A stretch of DNA of 64,000 nt from NCBI GenBank assembly GCA_035610835.1, contig CM069455.1, positions 35,483,596 to 35,547,595 of the forward strand, in the 5' to 3' direction. The notes under the pieces are model-generated. The model was not told the origin of the DNA. It searched no databases and saw only the letters and a list, made by a program, of their open reading frames with translations. Shown here in pieces: positions 45,051 through 56,794 of this stretch (positions are counted from its first letter, which is position 1; every line of letters begins with the position of its first letter). A program made the position numbers and the translations under genes. The stretch comes from Ophiura sarsii. Taxonomy: Eukaryota; Echinodermata; Ophiuroidea; Amphilepidida; Ophiuridae.

Positions 45051-46826
45051 ACATTATTTACACCTGCAAGGTTCTGGTATTCCATTGCACCCGTGACCTC
45101 GAACCGTTGCATTTTGGAGGGCATGCCATAGGCCTATAGTGAGGGTATTTTTTCCTGTCAACAGTGTTTATTAATCAAACAATTTGATAAACATATTTTG
45201 CCATTACTATCCAAAAGTAACGCCATACCATTGAAATGCTTCGTCTAGGCCCTATATGTAAGTTGCATGGCGACAACGTTAGCATAGTTAGAGCAATCTT
45301 AATTAGGCCTAATCGTTAGAGAAAATAAACGACTATCTTATAAATGTCCTCTTTTTAATTTGCGAAGACCGTCAGAGCTGTGTGTACAAAACCAAAACAA
45401 TGTGCAATTTTCATTTTATTGTTGAAGTTATACGTACATATTTATACCTGATAAGTTACTTTGAGAATTATGTTGTTGACAAGTATGCACAGATGCAGTC
45501 TAGTTTGTTAAAAAGATAAAATGTTTCAACTGTCGTCGGCAATGCCACAATGGTGAACAAACAAAAAACACAAATGTTGGTTGCGTACTTCGTGACTTAG
45601 AACATTATTACGTTCCTTTTATGTCACGTTCTCTATGAGTAAACATGTTTATAAATGTTGGCAAAACGTGTCTTTAAATGCTCACATTTATTGAAATGCC
45701 CTACTAATCATTTCCATTGATCGACAAAAGAAGAAGAAAATCCTTTGTTTCTACAATCATAATGTTGAAGAATGTTACATACATTTATTAAACGTCATGA
45801 GATGCGCTCCATATTGTTAGACTTGTATACAGTCATCAAAAAGTAAATATACAAGTATTAAATAAATGGACCAAAATATATATCCTAAAATATTAAATCT
45901 AAAATGTAAGGTAAAGTCACAATTTCATTTTCACATTTTACATTTCAACACTGGAGAGAGTATGACAGGTAGCGTGTGTGTGGCGTATTGATCCATCGGA
46001 ACAATACGACCGACTGTCCAACTTGCGCATGCATCCCCCAATTGCACTACCGGTAATCGATAAGGTACCCGTAGATGGGTCCGCGTGTAGAAAATAAAAA
46101 TGTGAAAATGAAAATCGGACTTCACCTTATTTAATAATCACCCAATCCTTGAGTGCCATATCTCATATTAAAGAAGATGAATTTCTCAACAACTTCATTT
46201 TCTATTAGTTTTAGGCAGGATATTATATTTTTAGAGTTAGAAGCCCATTTATTACCTGTTAGTTACTTTTTTTGATGACTGTTTTATTCAACCTTTGCGG
46301 TATATTAGAGACCAGCAAATAAAACAAAATGTTTGAACCTTTCAGAAGTAAATCTTTAATAAACAAAATGTCTACAAACGATTCTGCAGTCTGACAATAA
46401 TTCTGGTTAGATCTACAAGAAGAGACACACGAAAATGTATACAAAACAGAAAAATAACGACAGGTTTATTTTGAGTTGTATTGTATGTTTGTCCACCTGT
46501 TTTGTGTGCGTTTTTGTTGATATTGTATAGGTTTTATTTGCTTATTTGTTTGTTTGTACCTTTATTTGTTGAGAACTTGTGGGGTGTTTGTTGGGGTCTT
46601 GATTATTTGTTTTGTTTTATTTTTATTTGTCTTTGAATTTATTTTTACCAGTTTGTTGTCGTTGATGTTATTTGTTTGTTTTTTGTTTGTTTGTTTGTTT
46701 TGGGGTGTTCTTTTTCTTTTGTTCCCCCCCCCCCCCCTTTTTTTTTGAGGGGGGGGGGGTGGTATGTGCGTTTGTTTTTGTACGATATGTGTTTACTTAT
46801 TCGATATCCTCTCCATCTATTTCCAG
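45051..46826. other. VGLL intron 1, last part
   Basis: No element was recognised except T/G-rich low-complexity DNA (about 46460-46760) with poly(C) near 46724 and poly(G) near 46749. The acceptor TATTTCCAG ends at 46826. Confidence 0.45.
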
Positions 46827-47120
46827 AAATTCGGTCATTATAAGATGCAAGATCCCCTGGACTCACCTGTAGACTATTCATCCTCACATCATCATACTCA
46901 GAGTGCCGCCTCACACAATCATCATCATCATTACCATGCAACTTCGCCCTCTATGGCACCACACACAGTGACAAGCGCGACGCCAGTGTCGCAAAGTCAA
47001 TCAGTCAAAGAAGAAGACAGGACGTCTGTCGGGGATAACAAAGAGACGCAGCCCCCTGAAGCCGAGTATTTCAATTCCAGATGTGCGGTTTTCACGTTTT
47101 ACACTGGCGAAATAAATAAG
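46827..47120 (+). CDS. Vestigial-like (VGLL) exon 2, first half of Tondu motif
   Basis: This 98-codon exon in phase 0 lies between acceptor TTTCCAG and donor GTAAGG. It opens KFGHYKMQDPLD, comparable to the VGLL2 block KLAYYSKMQ. A histidine- and serine-rich linker with a HNHHHHYH run follows. SVKEEDR (like SIKEEEG of VGLL2) comes next, then PPEAEYFNSRCAVFTFYTGE and INK. The last block is the first half of the Tondu domain (human form NSRCVLFTYFQGDISS), which docks onto TEAD. The cysteine, the NSRC core and the aromatic FTF pattern are kept. The linker is low-complexity and probably disordered. Its frame joins exon 1 and exon 3 without gaps. Confidence 0.93.
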
Positions 47121-47871
47121 GTAAGGGGGCTGTCATTTTCTTCGGTTGGGTGGGGGGGGGGGTCCCATATTTCTTGGGGGAAGGTTTGTCTCAGAAGATC
47201 GCGCGCGAAGCTTTTAAAATTCACAATTTTGCCGCATAACTTTGTTTTCTTGAACTTTTGAAAATGATGCATGTGAGCCAAGTTGTGATTGTGATGGAAT
47301 GGGGTTTTCCAATATTAAAACACTATTCAAACTCAAGAAAAACAACTGAATCCAGTGATTATTGGACTATGCTTCTTCAAATTTTGATTTAACATTGTGA
47401 AGTACCATATCAGCTTCACTTTGTTGCTTCACAGAGCCCGTTTTATGTAAAAAAATAAAAAAATAAAGAAATACTGCATTTTGTATAGCATTTTTCACTG
47501 TTATTTTAATTTTTGAAATCGCATTTCGTATTGCACTTTTTTCAGGTTTCTTCTGAAAAAAAACTTGGGTTTGTTGGCCTTTATTCTATATAGACACGGT
47601 CAATATCAACTTCTTATTTCATGATACATAGTCCATATTGTGGGGACATGTTGGTATGGTCTTCTTTTCACACTAGTATAAACCTACATTAATTGAATTG
47701 TAGTCTAGGACTTGAGTCCAAGTCCATGCAGACTCAAGAACTCCGGTGTTATCTTCATGTAAGGGAGGCAGAGTTAGTCTAGGGTAAATACTTCATTGAG
47801 GGATTACTGAATAAAGCTTATAATAATCCCAGAATGAAGTTTTAACACTAGACTAGTTTCGTGATTCCCTC
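47121..47871. other. VGLL intron 2, first part
   Basis: Intronic sequence with a short G-run near 47150. No repeat family or exon was recognised. Confidence 0.45.
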
Positions 47872-48312
47872 CAGGGGCGGACTGGCCACTGTGGCGTTTT
47901 GGCGATCGCCACATGGGCCGCTTGGTTCTGGGCCACCCAGGGCCGGTTGGGCCTCTCTCAGGGCCGGTTACGCGAAATGTTGTGACTGTGCGAAATGTTG
48001 TGATTGTGCGAAATGTTGTGACCGTGCGACATTTTTTACTGTGCGAAATTTTTTGACCGTGCGATTTTTTTTTTTTCTGGGCCTCCCAGGGCCGGTTGGG
48101 CCTCTCTCAGGGCTGTGCGAAATTTTTTGACCGTGCGATTTTTTTTTGACCCTACCCCCCCCCCCCCCCCACTTACGTGAAATTCACGAGGTGACTGACT
48201 GGGAAAAAATGTGGGGCAACCTTTTACGAAAATTTACTACCGGGACGACATACGCGCCCGGGCCGCTTTAATCATTTTGCCACGGCCGCTTTCAGGTCCC
48301 AGTCCGCCCCTG
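47872..48312. mobile_element. hAT-like MITE, CAGGGGCGGACTGG family, copy 1
   Basis: CAGGGGCGGACTGG at the left and CCAGTCCGCCCCTG at the right are exact complements. ATTCCCTC flanks both sides (47864-47871 and 48313-48320), an exact 8-bp target duplication. The interior repeats TGTGCGAAATGTTGTGA and includes a 16-bp C-run. Copy 2 is at 53661-54072. Confidence 0.92.
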
Positions 48313-48389
48313 ATTCCCTCACTGCTCACCAAAGTTCATCACGAGTTCATTACAAGTTAATCATCACGGTTGTTTTGTATACAAGACGA

Positions 48390-50006
48390 ATCAGATTGGG
48401 GGGGGGGGGGGTTGTAAAGAGACACAAACCATTATAGTTTACTTGTAAATTTCCATATTAGAAAATCGATAATTTTGAAATGTAAACTTTTTGGTTGGCG
48501 GGGCAACCGCCAACCTTATAGCATCAGATTGCATATTCTTGGACATTTAGGTCTTTCTACATATACATGGAGGCTGCCATTTTGTTTTTAGTATATGGAA
48601 AATTGTCTAAATTATTTTGCAGTCTTTGTAAATTACATGTACCTATGCAGTTTATTTTAACAGTCCTGCTGCTGCAGTCTGTGATGGAGTCAAAGCTATA
48701 TTTGTTTAGCCTTGATGATTCAATCAGAGAGATGTTATTAGACTCCCAAAAGAGAGACATAATAGCTTATCTTGTTTGATTAAAGAGAAATCTCCCAACT
48801 GTCCAGATGTTATACACATTACAATTGTGGTCTCAGATACTACTGAAAAGCTCAGAGTGTCTGGCTAGGATTGGTGAAATTGTCATGCTCACAAGCTTTT
48901 AGTATTCTTATTAGACATTATTAGAAAGGTGTACATTTGTAAACATTTCATGATGAAAAATGTGGGTTCTTCTGCATCACGAACATTAAATGCCGCGAAA
49001 AAATAGTGCTTGCTTTAGAATAAACCTACCGTATGTGTCCTTGTTGGGTTTCCTGTACTATTTTTAGACTGTTGTGTTTTGATTTGGGGTGTTTTTTTGT
49101 TTGAAAGATACATACACCATATCCCTGGTATTTTGGTATGCAACAGAATGAACAGATGCTTCAGAAAATGGTTACAAAACATGATTCTTTCTCTTGGATC
49201 GCCCCCATTCCATTTCAATGGAATTTTTTCTATAATAAACAAATAAATTCTACTTCAACCATAGTTTTACTAACGAATATTGGCCATATTAAATTGAATA
49301 TAATTCTAATCAAATTAATTGAATATATATGACATATTTAAAACTTAAATTGAATGTAAAATTTATTCATTTGTATATTTCTATATTAAACTTATTTACT
49401 TTTTATATTATTAATTATCTACATAATTATTCATTTATTTATTTAATCATTTTTTATTTATTAATGTTTTCTCATGTTTATTTGTTTTAATTTCTTTATT
49501 TTATAAGTAATTTTTAATATTTTAATTTCTAATATGCGTGTATTTATGTATTGATTCATTAGTTTATTGATTCATTTTCGATTAAAAATGTAATTTTCGA
49601 TTTATATTATTATTTATTAACAAAATGATTCAACTATTTATTTAAAAGTATTTAAAAAAAACCTCATTTATTTATTTCTACATTTATTTATGTATTGATC
49701 AAATAAATTGAATACATATGACATATATTTAAAACTTAAATTGAATGTTAAAACCGTGTTTATCACTAAACTATGGCTGTAATTTATATTTCTTTCTAGT
49801 AATGCCATGCAAGAATCTTGCACAATTATCATCTATGCGCTTGCTTCTTCTGCCACATAATTTTAGCAACTAAAAGCCGTATTTACAAATGTTGCTATTT
49901 TTGCTCTTTCTATTTGCCTTATATCGCAATTTCCTTTTGACCGCCAACTTTCCATTTTAATGGAATTTTTATTAAACTAGTGCTGTATTTTCGTTATTTT
50001 GATTAG
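48390..50006. other. VGLL intron 2, last part
   Basis: A G-run lies near 48400. The stretch 49260-49750 is extremely AT-rich with TTATTTATT repeats and a duplicated AAATTGAATACATATGACAT-type segment (about 49310 and 49705). The acceptor TTTGATTAG ends at 50006. Confidence 0.5.
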
Positions 50007-50121
50007 GTTGTAGATGACCATTTTTCTCGAGCCCTAAGTCAACCAAGTAGCTTCACATCAGAAGGGGTCAAAAAGACGTCATCACCGACGTCATCATGGG
50101 ATAACAAAAACACAGATAACG
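50007..50121 (+). CDS. Vestigial-like (VGLL) exon 3, second half of Tondu motif
   Basis: The exon runs from acceptor GATTAG to donor GTAAGA and holds 38 codons plus one base, so the next intron is in phase 1. It encodes VVDDHFSRALSQPSSF, which completes the Tondu motif. Human VGLL2 reads VVDEHFSRALSQPSS, so this half is almost unchanged. A serine/threonine/lysine-rich stretch follows (EGVKKTSSPTSSWDN). The remaining C-terminal exon, which in relatives contains an SFWNS-type block, was not found between 50122 and 64000. The antisense LINE at 50340-51905 lies in the intron that follows. Confidence 0.92.
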
Positions 50122-50339
50122 GTAAGAAAAACTACTCTACAATTTTTAAAACATGAATTCTAGTATATACAATGTATATGGGATGCTTATGAACAAAAAA
50201 CAATGCTTATTTTACGATCCGGGTCATACAGACTGTAACAAAAAAAGGATACAATTTTAAAAACTGTATTAAAAATATTTTTCATTTCATTATTGTTTTG
50301 TGTTTTCTTACTATAGTCGCAAAACTAGTAGCGTAACTA

Positions 50340-51905
50340 GGGTCATCAATTGCTTACTTGCTTAATTCGAGTTGTGTTCTCGATCTACAATGGCTCTCCA
50401 CACTTTCCTGTCCAGCATTGCTGTCTTTAAGTCTCCGACATCCAAACCAGTGTCCTGTTTTAGCACATCGATGTAAGTTAGGGCAGGTCTTCCAGGTTTT
50501 CTTCTCCCATGCTTTGGTATCCAGTGAACCAGCTTTGACACACATTCTTGACTCCTAGAGCAGTGGCCTGAGAATCTTGTCCTTCTCTCCCTGATCTTTT
50601 GGGTGATTTTGTGGGAGGTCTCCATACAGCTCTATGTTAGTTGTATGTTGCTTCCAGTGAATGTTGAGGACAGCCCTCAGCATACGAGTATAACAGCCGT
50701 CAAGTTGCTTTGCTTAGCTTAGGGGTGGTGGTCCATGCCTCACAGCCATAAAGTAACACAGATTCAACAGTTGCGGCGAACAGGCGAAGTTTGAATTTTC
50801 TTGGTAGGATGGATTTCCAGATCTTGTTCAGCTTCCCACAGGCTCTCCAAGCTGCTGCCTTGCGTTGCTTGATATCTGTTTCAGTGCTTGACATCCAGGC
50901 ACCTAGGTATTTGAAATCGTTTACTTCATCTAGTTTGGTTCCATCATTTGTTCTAATTTCCACCGCACTTGTTTGGTTGTATGCCATGAACTTTGTCTTC
51001 TTTGCATTCATAGACAAGCCAACTTTAGCCACTGATGTCTCGACCCTCTGAAGCAGATCTTGTGCCTGGTGTAATTCTTCAGACAGCAGGGCAATATCGT
51101 CTGCGAAGTCAAAGTCTGTCACTGCTACAGGTCCAATCCTTCTGCTTCTTCGCTTTTCTAGGTGGAATCCAAGTTCTTCTTCCTTTCCTGTTATAGCCAT
51201 TCTCAGGGCGAAGTCTAGTACAATAACAAACAGATATGGGGCAAGGGGTGTCACCCTGAAGTACACCAGCTAAGATTTCGAACAGATCTGTTTCTCCATC
51301 TGGAGAAATCACTTTAGCCATGGTTCCCTCATACATGTCTCCAACAGCATCGACGATCTGTTCTGGTATGCCATAAGCGTGCAGAATTCTCAGCATTTTG
51401 CCACGATGGATAGTATCAAAGGCCTTCCTGAAGTCTATGTACGTTATTATTGCTTGTAGGTTATTAGCTTTCACCCCTTCAATCAGCCTTCTCAGTGCCA
51501 GTATATGCCCTATAGTAGTTCTTCCTACCCTGAAGCCATTTTGGTTAGTTCTTAGATGTTTATCCAGCTCAGGACGAATTCTATTTAGAATCATCCGGTT
51601 ATAGGTTTTCGCTACGATAGAGCTAAGACTTATGCCACGATAGTTGCCGCCCAGGCTGAGGTCTCCTGACTTTGGAATGGGCACAATGTTGAGGATGGAC
51701 CATTGGCTCGGCTTCTCTCTATTTGTAATTGCATCATTGCAGAAACCTAGCACAATATCATCTAGAGCACATCTTTTCAATACTTCTGGCGGTATATTGT
51801 CCTCTCCACAGGTCTTCCCTTCTACCAGTGACTTCTTAGCCTTGTCATATTCATCCTGGTCAAAAGGCCCTGTTCTGATATCAAGATCTACAAAGAGATC
51901 AATAA
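50340..51905 (-). pseudogene. Decayed, 5'-truncated LINE (reverse transcriptase)
   Basis: Read on the minus strand from 51905, the pieces are GEDNIPPEVLK, IPKSGDLSLGGNYRGISL, QNGFRVGRTTIGHILALR, YIDFRKAFDTI (motif A), ILAGVLQGD then TPLAPYLFVIVLDFAL (motif B), DFADDIALLS (motif C), VLLYGCEAWT and GRRKPGRPALTYIDVL. The endonuclease domain is missing. There is a frameshift inside motif B near 51250 and another break at about 50625-50700, so it is not functional. It differs in sequence from the 656-4292 LINE, and the exact clade is uncertain (RTE-related group). It lies antisense to the VGLL gene. Confidence 0.88.
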
Positions 51906-52248
51906 GGGGGCATAAAGGGAGACAATTCTGTGATCAGGTGGGAGGGGGGGGGGGGGGGGGGGATAACCGACTATTTTTTGTATTTATACATAGAGTTTGT
52001 CATTTCATTCGGGGGGGGGGCTTCAGAGGGGATGCTCGATATTAGTCTGGGTTGCTAAAACGGGGACGCACAAGAAAAATGTGAGCACGATGAACTTTAT
52101 TTGGAAAGACTAAAAGTGTCAATTACTTAACCAAGTTAACATGTGGTCTGGGGTATTTCATGGGACATTTTAACCAACTCTGAAGTCCATATTTTGTTTG
52201 GGACACTGTGTAGTACGAAATAATGACTACGACCAGTCACCGGTTCTC
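51900..52248. repeat. G-rich stretch next to the LINE
   Basis: G-runs at about 51944-51961 and 52012-52020 sit in otherwise unassigned sequence. No gene was recognised. Confidence 0.5.
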
Positions 52249-52495
52249 TAACACTTTCCACGCGGCTATTTAATTTACCATATACAAAACAGATTTTTCA
52301 GAAACCTTTTCCAAATTTCAAAGTCTATCTCAAGGATTACTGAACCAATACTAGGCATGTTTGTACTTATATTAATGCATTTCTCATGGTGATTCCAAAT
52401 ATGATAATTAAATTCAATAATGTTGAAATTTTTTGAAACATTTTGTGACATTTTAGAATGTCGTCTGCAGACGCCTGCCGCGTGGAAAGTGTTAA
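52249..52495. mobile_element. MITE, TAACACTTTCCACGCGG termini
   Basis: TAACACTTTCCACGCGG at the left is the exact complement of CCGCGTGGAAAGTGTTA at the right. The body (AGATTTTTCAGAAACCTTT, CAAAGTCTATCTCAAGGAT, CATGGTGATTCCAAAT) recurs in a diverged form at 56795-57000. Confidence 0.82.
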
Positions 52496-53248
52496 CTGGG
52501 ATACAGTTGATATGTAAACCCTGCGGCCTGAAATACCACTTTGTCAGTGAACCTTTGATTGCGCGCAAAGAGTGATGATGATTTGGCGTGAGGCGGCGGC
52601 ATGCCGAGCATCTTGCCAAGTTCAGGCTTAGGGTACTGACTTTATAGTCAGTACATGCATGGTGTTTAAAATAGACAACAATTATATTGATGCATTTCCG
52701 ATAACATAATCAAATCATAATTGTATAATGTTCAAGATATATTCTCAAAGATATTCTTATATTTTATCATTGGGTGGTAAGTCTTTTTTCACTTACGATA
52801 TGCCTGATTATGATACAGTTGATAGCCCCGTGAAAGTAGTATAAGAAGTACCCTTCAGGTCGTTTTATGAGGGACAGTGGTAAAACTAATGCTGTCACTG
52901 AGTCAATTTTGCTCGGTCACGCTTAGGGCGGTGATGTCATTACGATTTTTTTCTTCATTTATTACGAATAAATGTAGCCCATTTTAGACTAAGTAATAGG
53001 CATGATAGGAGGACCTACACTCAATACATAACTCATGGTTCGGTTGCAATTTTACTCTATAAGCATGATAAGTAGCCAGACAGAAAACTTTTGATATATT
53101 TGATTGTATTTTAACTTTCACTATCTGAAAAATTGATATTTGGACGTAGAATTTTAACGAAATGCATACAAAACCTTGAGGGAAATGTTCATAAGAGAAA
53201 TGGTTGCTAAGCCTATCTTGGTATGAAAATTGCATTTTCCAGACCTGT
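52496..53248. other. Unassigned sequence
   Basis: No exon or repeat was recognised. A search for a VGLL C-terminal exon here was negative by eye. Confidence 0.4.
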
Positions 53249-53538
53249 TAATAAACACTTCAACACGTTTATTTTTGTGTTTTACCTGTTAAAGTATAGG
53301 AGGCATTACGATAAACGTTTGCATAAACATTACAACACGTTTATAGAGGTAATTGTGTAATATTTATTAACACACCAACATGTTTATATTAGCAATAAGA
53401 AACATGTTGGGGTGTTAATAATTATACAACAAATACCTCTATAAACGTGTTGTAGTGTTTATGCAAACGTTTAACGTATGCAATGCCTCCTACCTTTACA
53501 CGTAAAACACAAGAATAAACGTGTTGAAGTGTTTATTA
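53249..53538. repeat. Near-perfect 290-bp palindrome
   Basis: TAATAAACACTTCAACACGT plus TTATT at the left is mirrored at the right end. The mirror continues through CATAAACATTACAACACG and ATAGAGGTA to a centre near 53393, giving arms of about 140 bp with few mismatches. AACACGTTTAT occurs repeatedly. It could form a cruciform or a long hairpin. It has no TIR hallmark of a named family. Confidence 0.87.
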
Positions 53539-53660
53539 AGTGTTATCAGAAAAAGACACGTTTCTTTTTACAGTGTGCCAGGCTCTCATCTCATCGTATC
53601 GTTATTTGCCTCGCGTTTTTCGTAGCAGACTGCAACACATAAACAGTCATCAGGAGTGGG

Positions 53661-53847
53661 CAGGGCGGACTGGCCACTGTGGCGTTGTGGTGATCGCCAC
53701 ATGGGCCGCTTGGTTTTGGGCCTCTCAGGGCCGGGTTACTCAAATTTTGTGGCCGTGCGAAAATGTGTGACTGTGATAAATTTTGTGACCGTGCTAATTT
53801 TGTGACCGTGCGAATTTTTTTTTGACCATAGCGAAATTTTTGACCCT

Positions 53848-53906
<59 letters not shown>

Positions 53907-54072
53907 ACCCCCCACTTACGTGAAATTCAAGAGGTGACTGACTGGGGAAAAAATTGGGGCAACCTTTTACGAAAATTTACTACCGGGACGACATACTTCT
54001 GCCTGACATGGTCAAAAAGGGCCGCTTTAATAATTTTGCCACGGCCCGCTTTCAGGTCCCAGTCCGCCCCTG
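53661..54072. mobile_element. hAT-like MITE, CAGGGGCGGACTGG family, copy 2
   Basis: It has the same ends as 47872-48312 (one G missing at the left). GGAGTGGG is duplicated exactly at 53653-53660 and 54073-54080. The body aligns along its length, but the C-run after GACCCTA is 58 bases here (53849-53906) against 16 in copy 1. Confidence 0.92.
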
Positions 54073-54080
54073 GGAGTGGG

Positions 54081-56457
54081 GATGAGGGGGCAGGGTGTAT
54101 ACATTCCTTGAATCCGTTAGCCTGGTTAAAAAGATCAGTAATTAGGGGAATTAGCACCTGTTTGCTGAAGACGAGGCAGGGGAAGGGCAACGGCGCACCC
54201 GTTTCGGTGTCGTTTTAGAGTCGAAATGTTGCCAAAATGTTTCGGGAGGGCCGTATTGAAGTGATGTTTTTCAGGTTTATGTCGAACAGAATGATCATAG
54301 AAAATACAGTTACGGTGCGCTTGAAGGCACCCAATCATTAGAGGACCATCATGATAAATAAATTGATAGATACATAAGGCCCTAATATTCTAGTGTCCGA
54401 GCTGCGTATTTTTAGTTAACTATAAACGGGATGCATTGCTATACAAAGCGTGCAACACAAAGGGATGCACCACGTTATATGGTTGCAGAGAAAACTTGAA
54501 GCGCGGCCCGCCACTCGTTTACTCTTGCGGAGGTGAATGACAGTAAAAGACTATGCAGTTAGCCATATCAAGGATTTAGTTACTTTGTAGGGAATTGTAT
54601 ATCTGTAAATGTCGATAAATGATGATGTCAACACTCGTTTAGCTCTATCAAAATGTCAGAACGTTTGTACACAACTCACAGCTGAAAACCTCCTTGACCA
54701 ATGAGTGTGGCATGCTGGGTATCGTACATGGTGGCGAATCCGGGTCTCTTAAGTAACATAATATGGCTAAGAGCGTCGTACTAAAATATGTAACTTTAGG
54801 GGAAAATTATTAATCTTACTGCTAACCTGAGTTTTATATATACGAATGTTCCTTTTAGTATGTTTGCAACTGGTATGTCACCACCAAAGTTTCAGTACAC
54901 AAAATAATCTTATAGAAAACGCGCGTATGATGGTCTTTTCAATCTCACAGATACCATTAAGAAACATATCATCATGTCCGAAAATGGTTATGTTCACTGC
55001 ACAACACATTTTCCAAAACATATGCCATAATCTGGTAAATGTCTGGGGGATTTTATAATATCATATGGTCCACATATTACTCAGGGGCCATTCCCCGGGC
55101 ATTTTGACGACTCATGATGCTCCTAACTCGTGATCTATTCCGTTACGCCTGCAGCGTCGCAAACAGAGCTCATAATTACCATCTAATATCCTTTGTGTGA
55201 AATAGAACAACATAGAAGTTGCCATCTGATTACATTAAGGCTAAGATAGCTTTATATTCTATCATTCTATGGTCTATATAGTATACACAGTCGTGCTGCG
55301 AATCTAGTTTGTCCGGTACACCAGGCGATACAGCGGAAACCCCGTGCGCCAACCATGGCACGCGAACTCGGCCTTCTAAGCGGTAGTCATACGGCGATTG
55401 CCCAGCAGTATACGAGTGTCACATCTCCATCAACCGTCGTTACCAACGACGTCACCTGCGTGCGATCAAGGTTTACAATACAAAACATTTGAAATATGTG
55501 GAAGAAGTCAAGATCACGCCTTCAATACAATTTGTAACATGTTTTATTTCTGGAATACTAAGGTTTCAAAAGGTCTTAATGTGTATGTCGCTTCAAGTGT
55601 TTTGTTTTTGTCCCCTTCATTTTGAGTTCATTTCATATATTGAATTCTACCTTGTAGGCCTACTTCTATCATATTCGTATCATATATGTCCCCTTATGTT
55701 TTGAACAATTGTATGACTTAAGTATAATAACGACAACTTTTGTGACACATCGGGACATTGTTTGATACACTTATCAAAAGTATAATATATACTTGTGCAC
55801 ACGTAATAACTCCAAAGCATTATGCGCTGCTATCTACGGTAGATAGCATATTGGATACATTGTGTATAGGCCTATGTTTAATTAATCTATTTGGAAATAT
55901 CAATACAGAACTATAATACTGTTTGATTAATTGGTCCTTTCTCCAGTCTTTGTGCACGGGCACGGTCGTTTTAGTATACATTTGGGTAAGGCTAGTCCTT
56001 ATTAATAACACAGAGTCCGTTCTATAATTAGATTAAGATAAGTTAACAAACAGAAAATACATTTCAATTTGTCAAAAATAATTCTCGTTTTGTGTGCGTG
56101 TGTAAAATTGTATTATTGATGACATACCCGTCTTTGCACCCTGTCTCACCATCACGTACATACATCCATATTAATACATGTACAATCATACTAAATCCAT
56201 GCTAATCTACTAAGGTCAAGCCATGTTTTAGCACTGGCGCTGTAAAAGCTTGCCAGATATATCCACAGACACAATTCGGTTTGCTTACATGGTTTTACTT
56301 GTGTCTGGGTCCTTCGCGTGATATGACCCGCAACATATGAAGGATTGCGTTGATGTACATGAGCTCGTATGTTGTCACTCAATCATTGTGTTATTATCCA
56401 CATACGATAAGGCTATACTGAGTGCCATACTTTCTTTGAGAGTGTTTTCTAAAACTA
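54081..56457. other. Unassigned sequence
   Basis: No conserved exon, RNA gene or complete transposon was recognised. TAGGCCTA occurs at 55655 and 55867. Short open frames have no recognised domains. Confidence 0.4.
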
Positions 56458-56741
56458 TTAAGGGAAGTGTCAACCCAAATTTAAAAAAACATTTTTTGGA
56501 CACTTTTTGGTCAATAATCAAAAACTGATTTTGTTAGGTTGTCTGAAAAATGTTGGGGCCAAAAAAGTGATTTTTAGGCAAAAATTTAGAAATCACTATT
56601 TTTTGTGAAATTTAATTCCAAAAATGGATTCTTCGACTCATTTCATTTGAAAAAATTGTATACCTTTATGTACATTACAGTATTAGTTTAAAAGTTACAG
56701 TGCTTGATAAATTTCATAAAAAGGGTTGACAGTACCCTTAA
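56458..56741. mobile_element. MITE, TTAAGGG..TGTCAACCC termini
   Basis: TTAAGGGAAGTGTCAACCC at the left pairs with GGGTTGACAGTACCCTTAA at the right, matching at about 17 of 19. TTAA lies at both edges. The interior contains CACTTTTTGGTC and AAAAAGTGATTTTTAGG blocks like those of the foldbacks near 28.5 and 31 kb. Confidence 0.77.
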
Positions 56742-56794
56742 AATGATCACTTGTAAAATATTGGTCATAATTGTTGCACTTTTTTTATCATACA

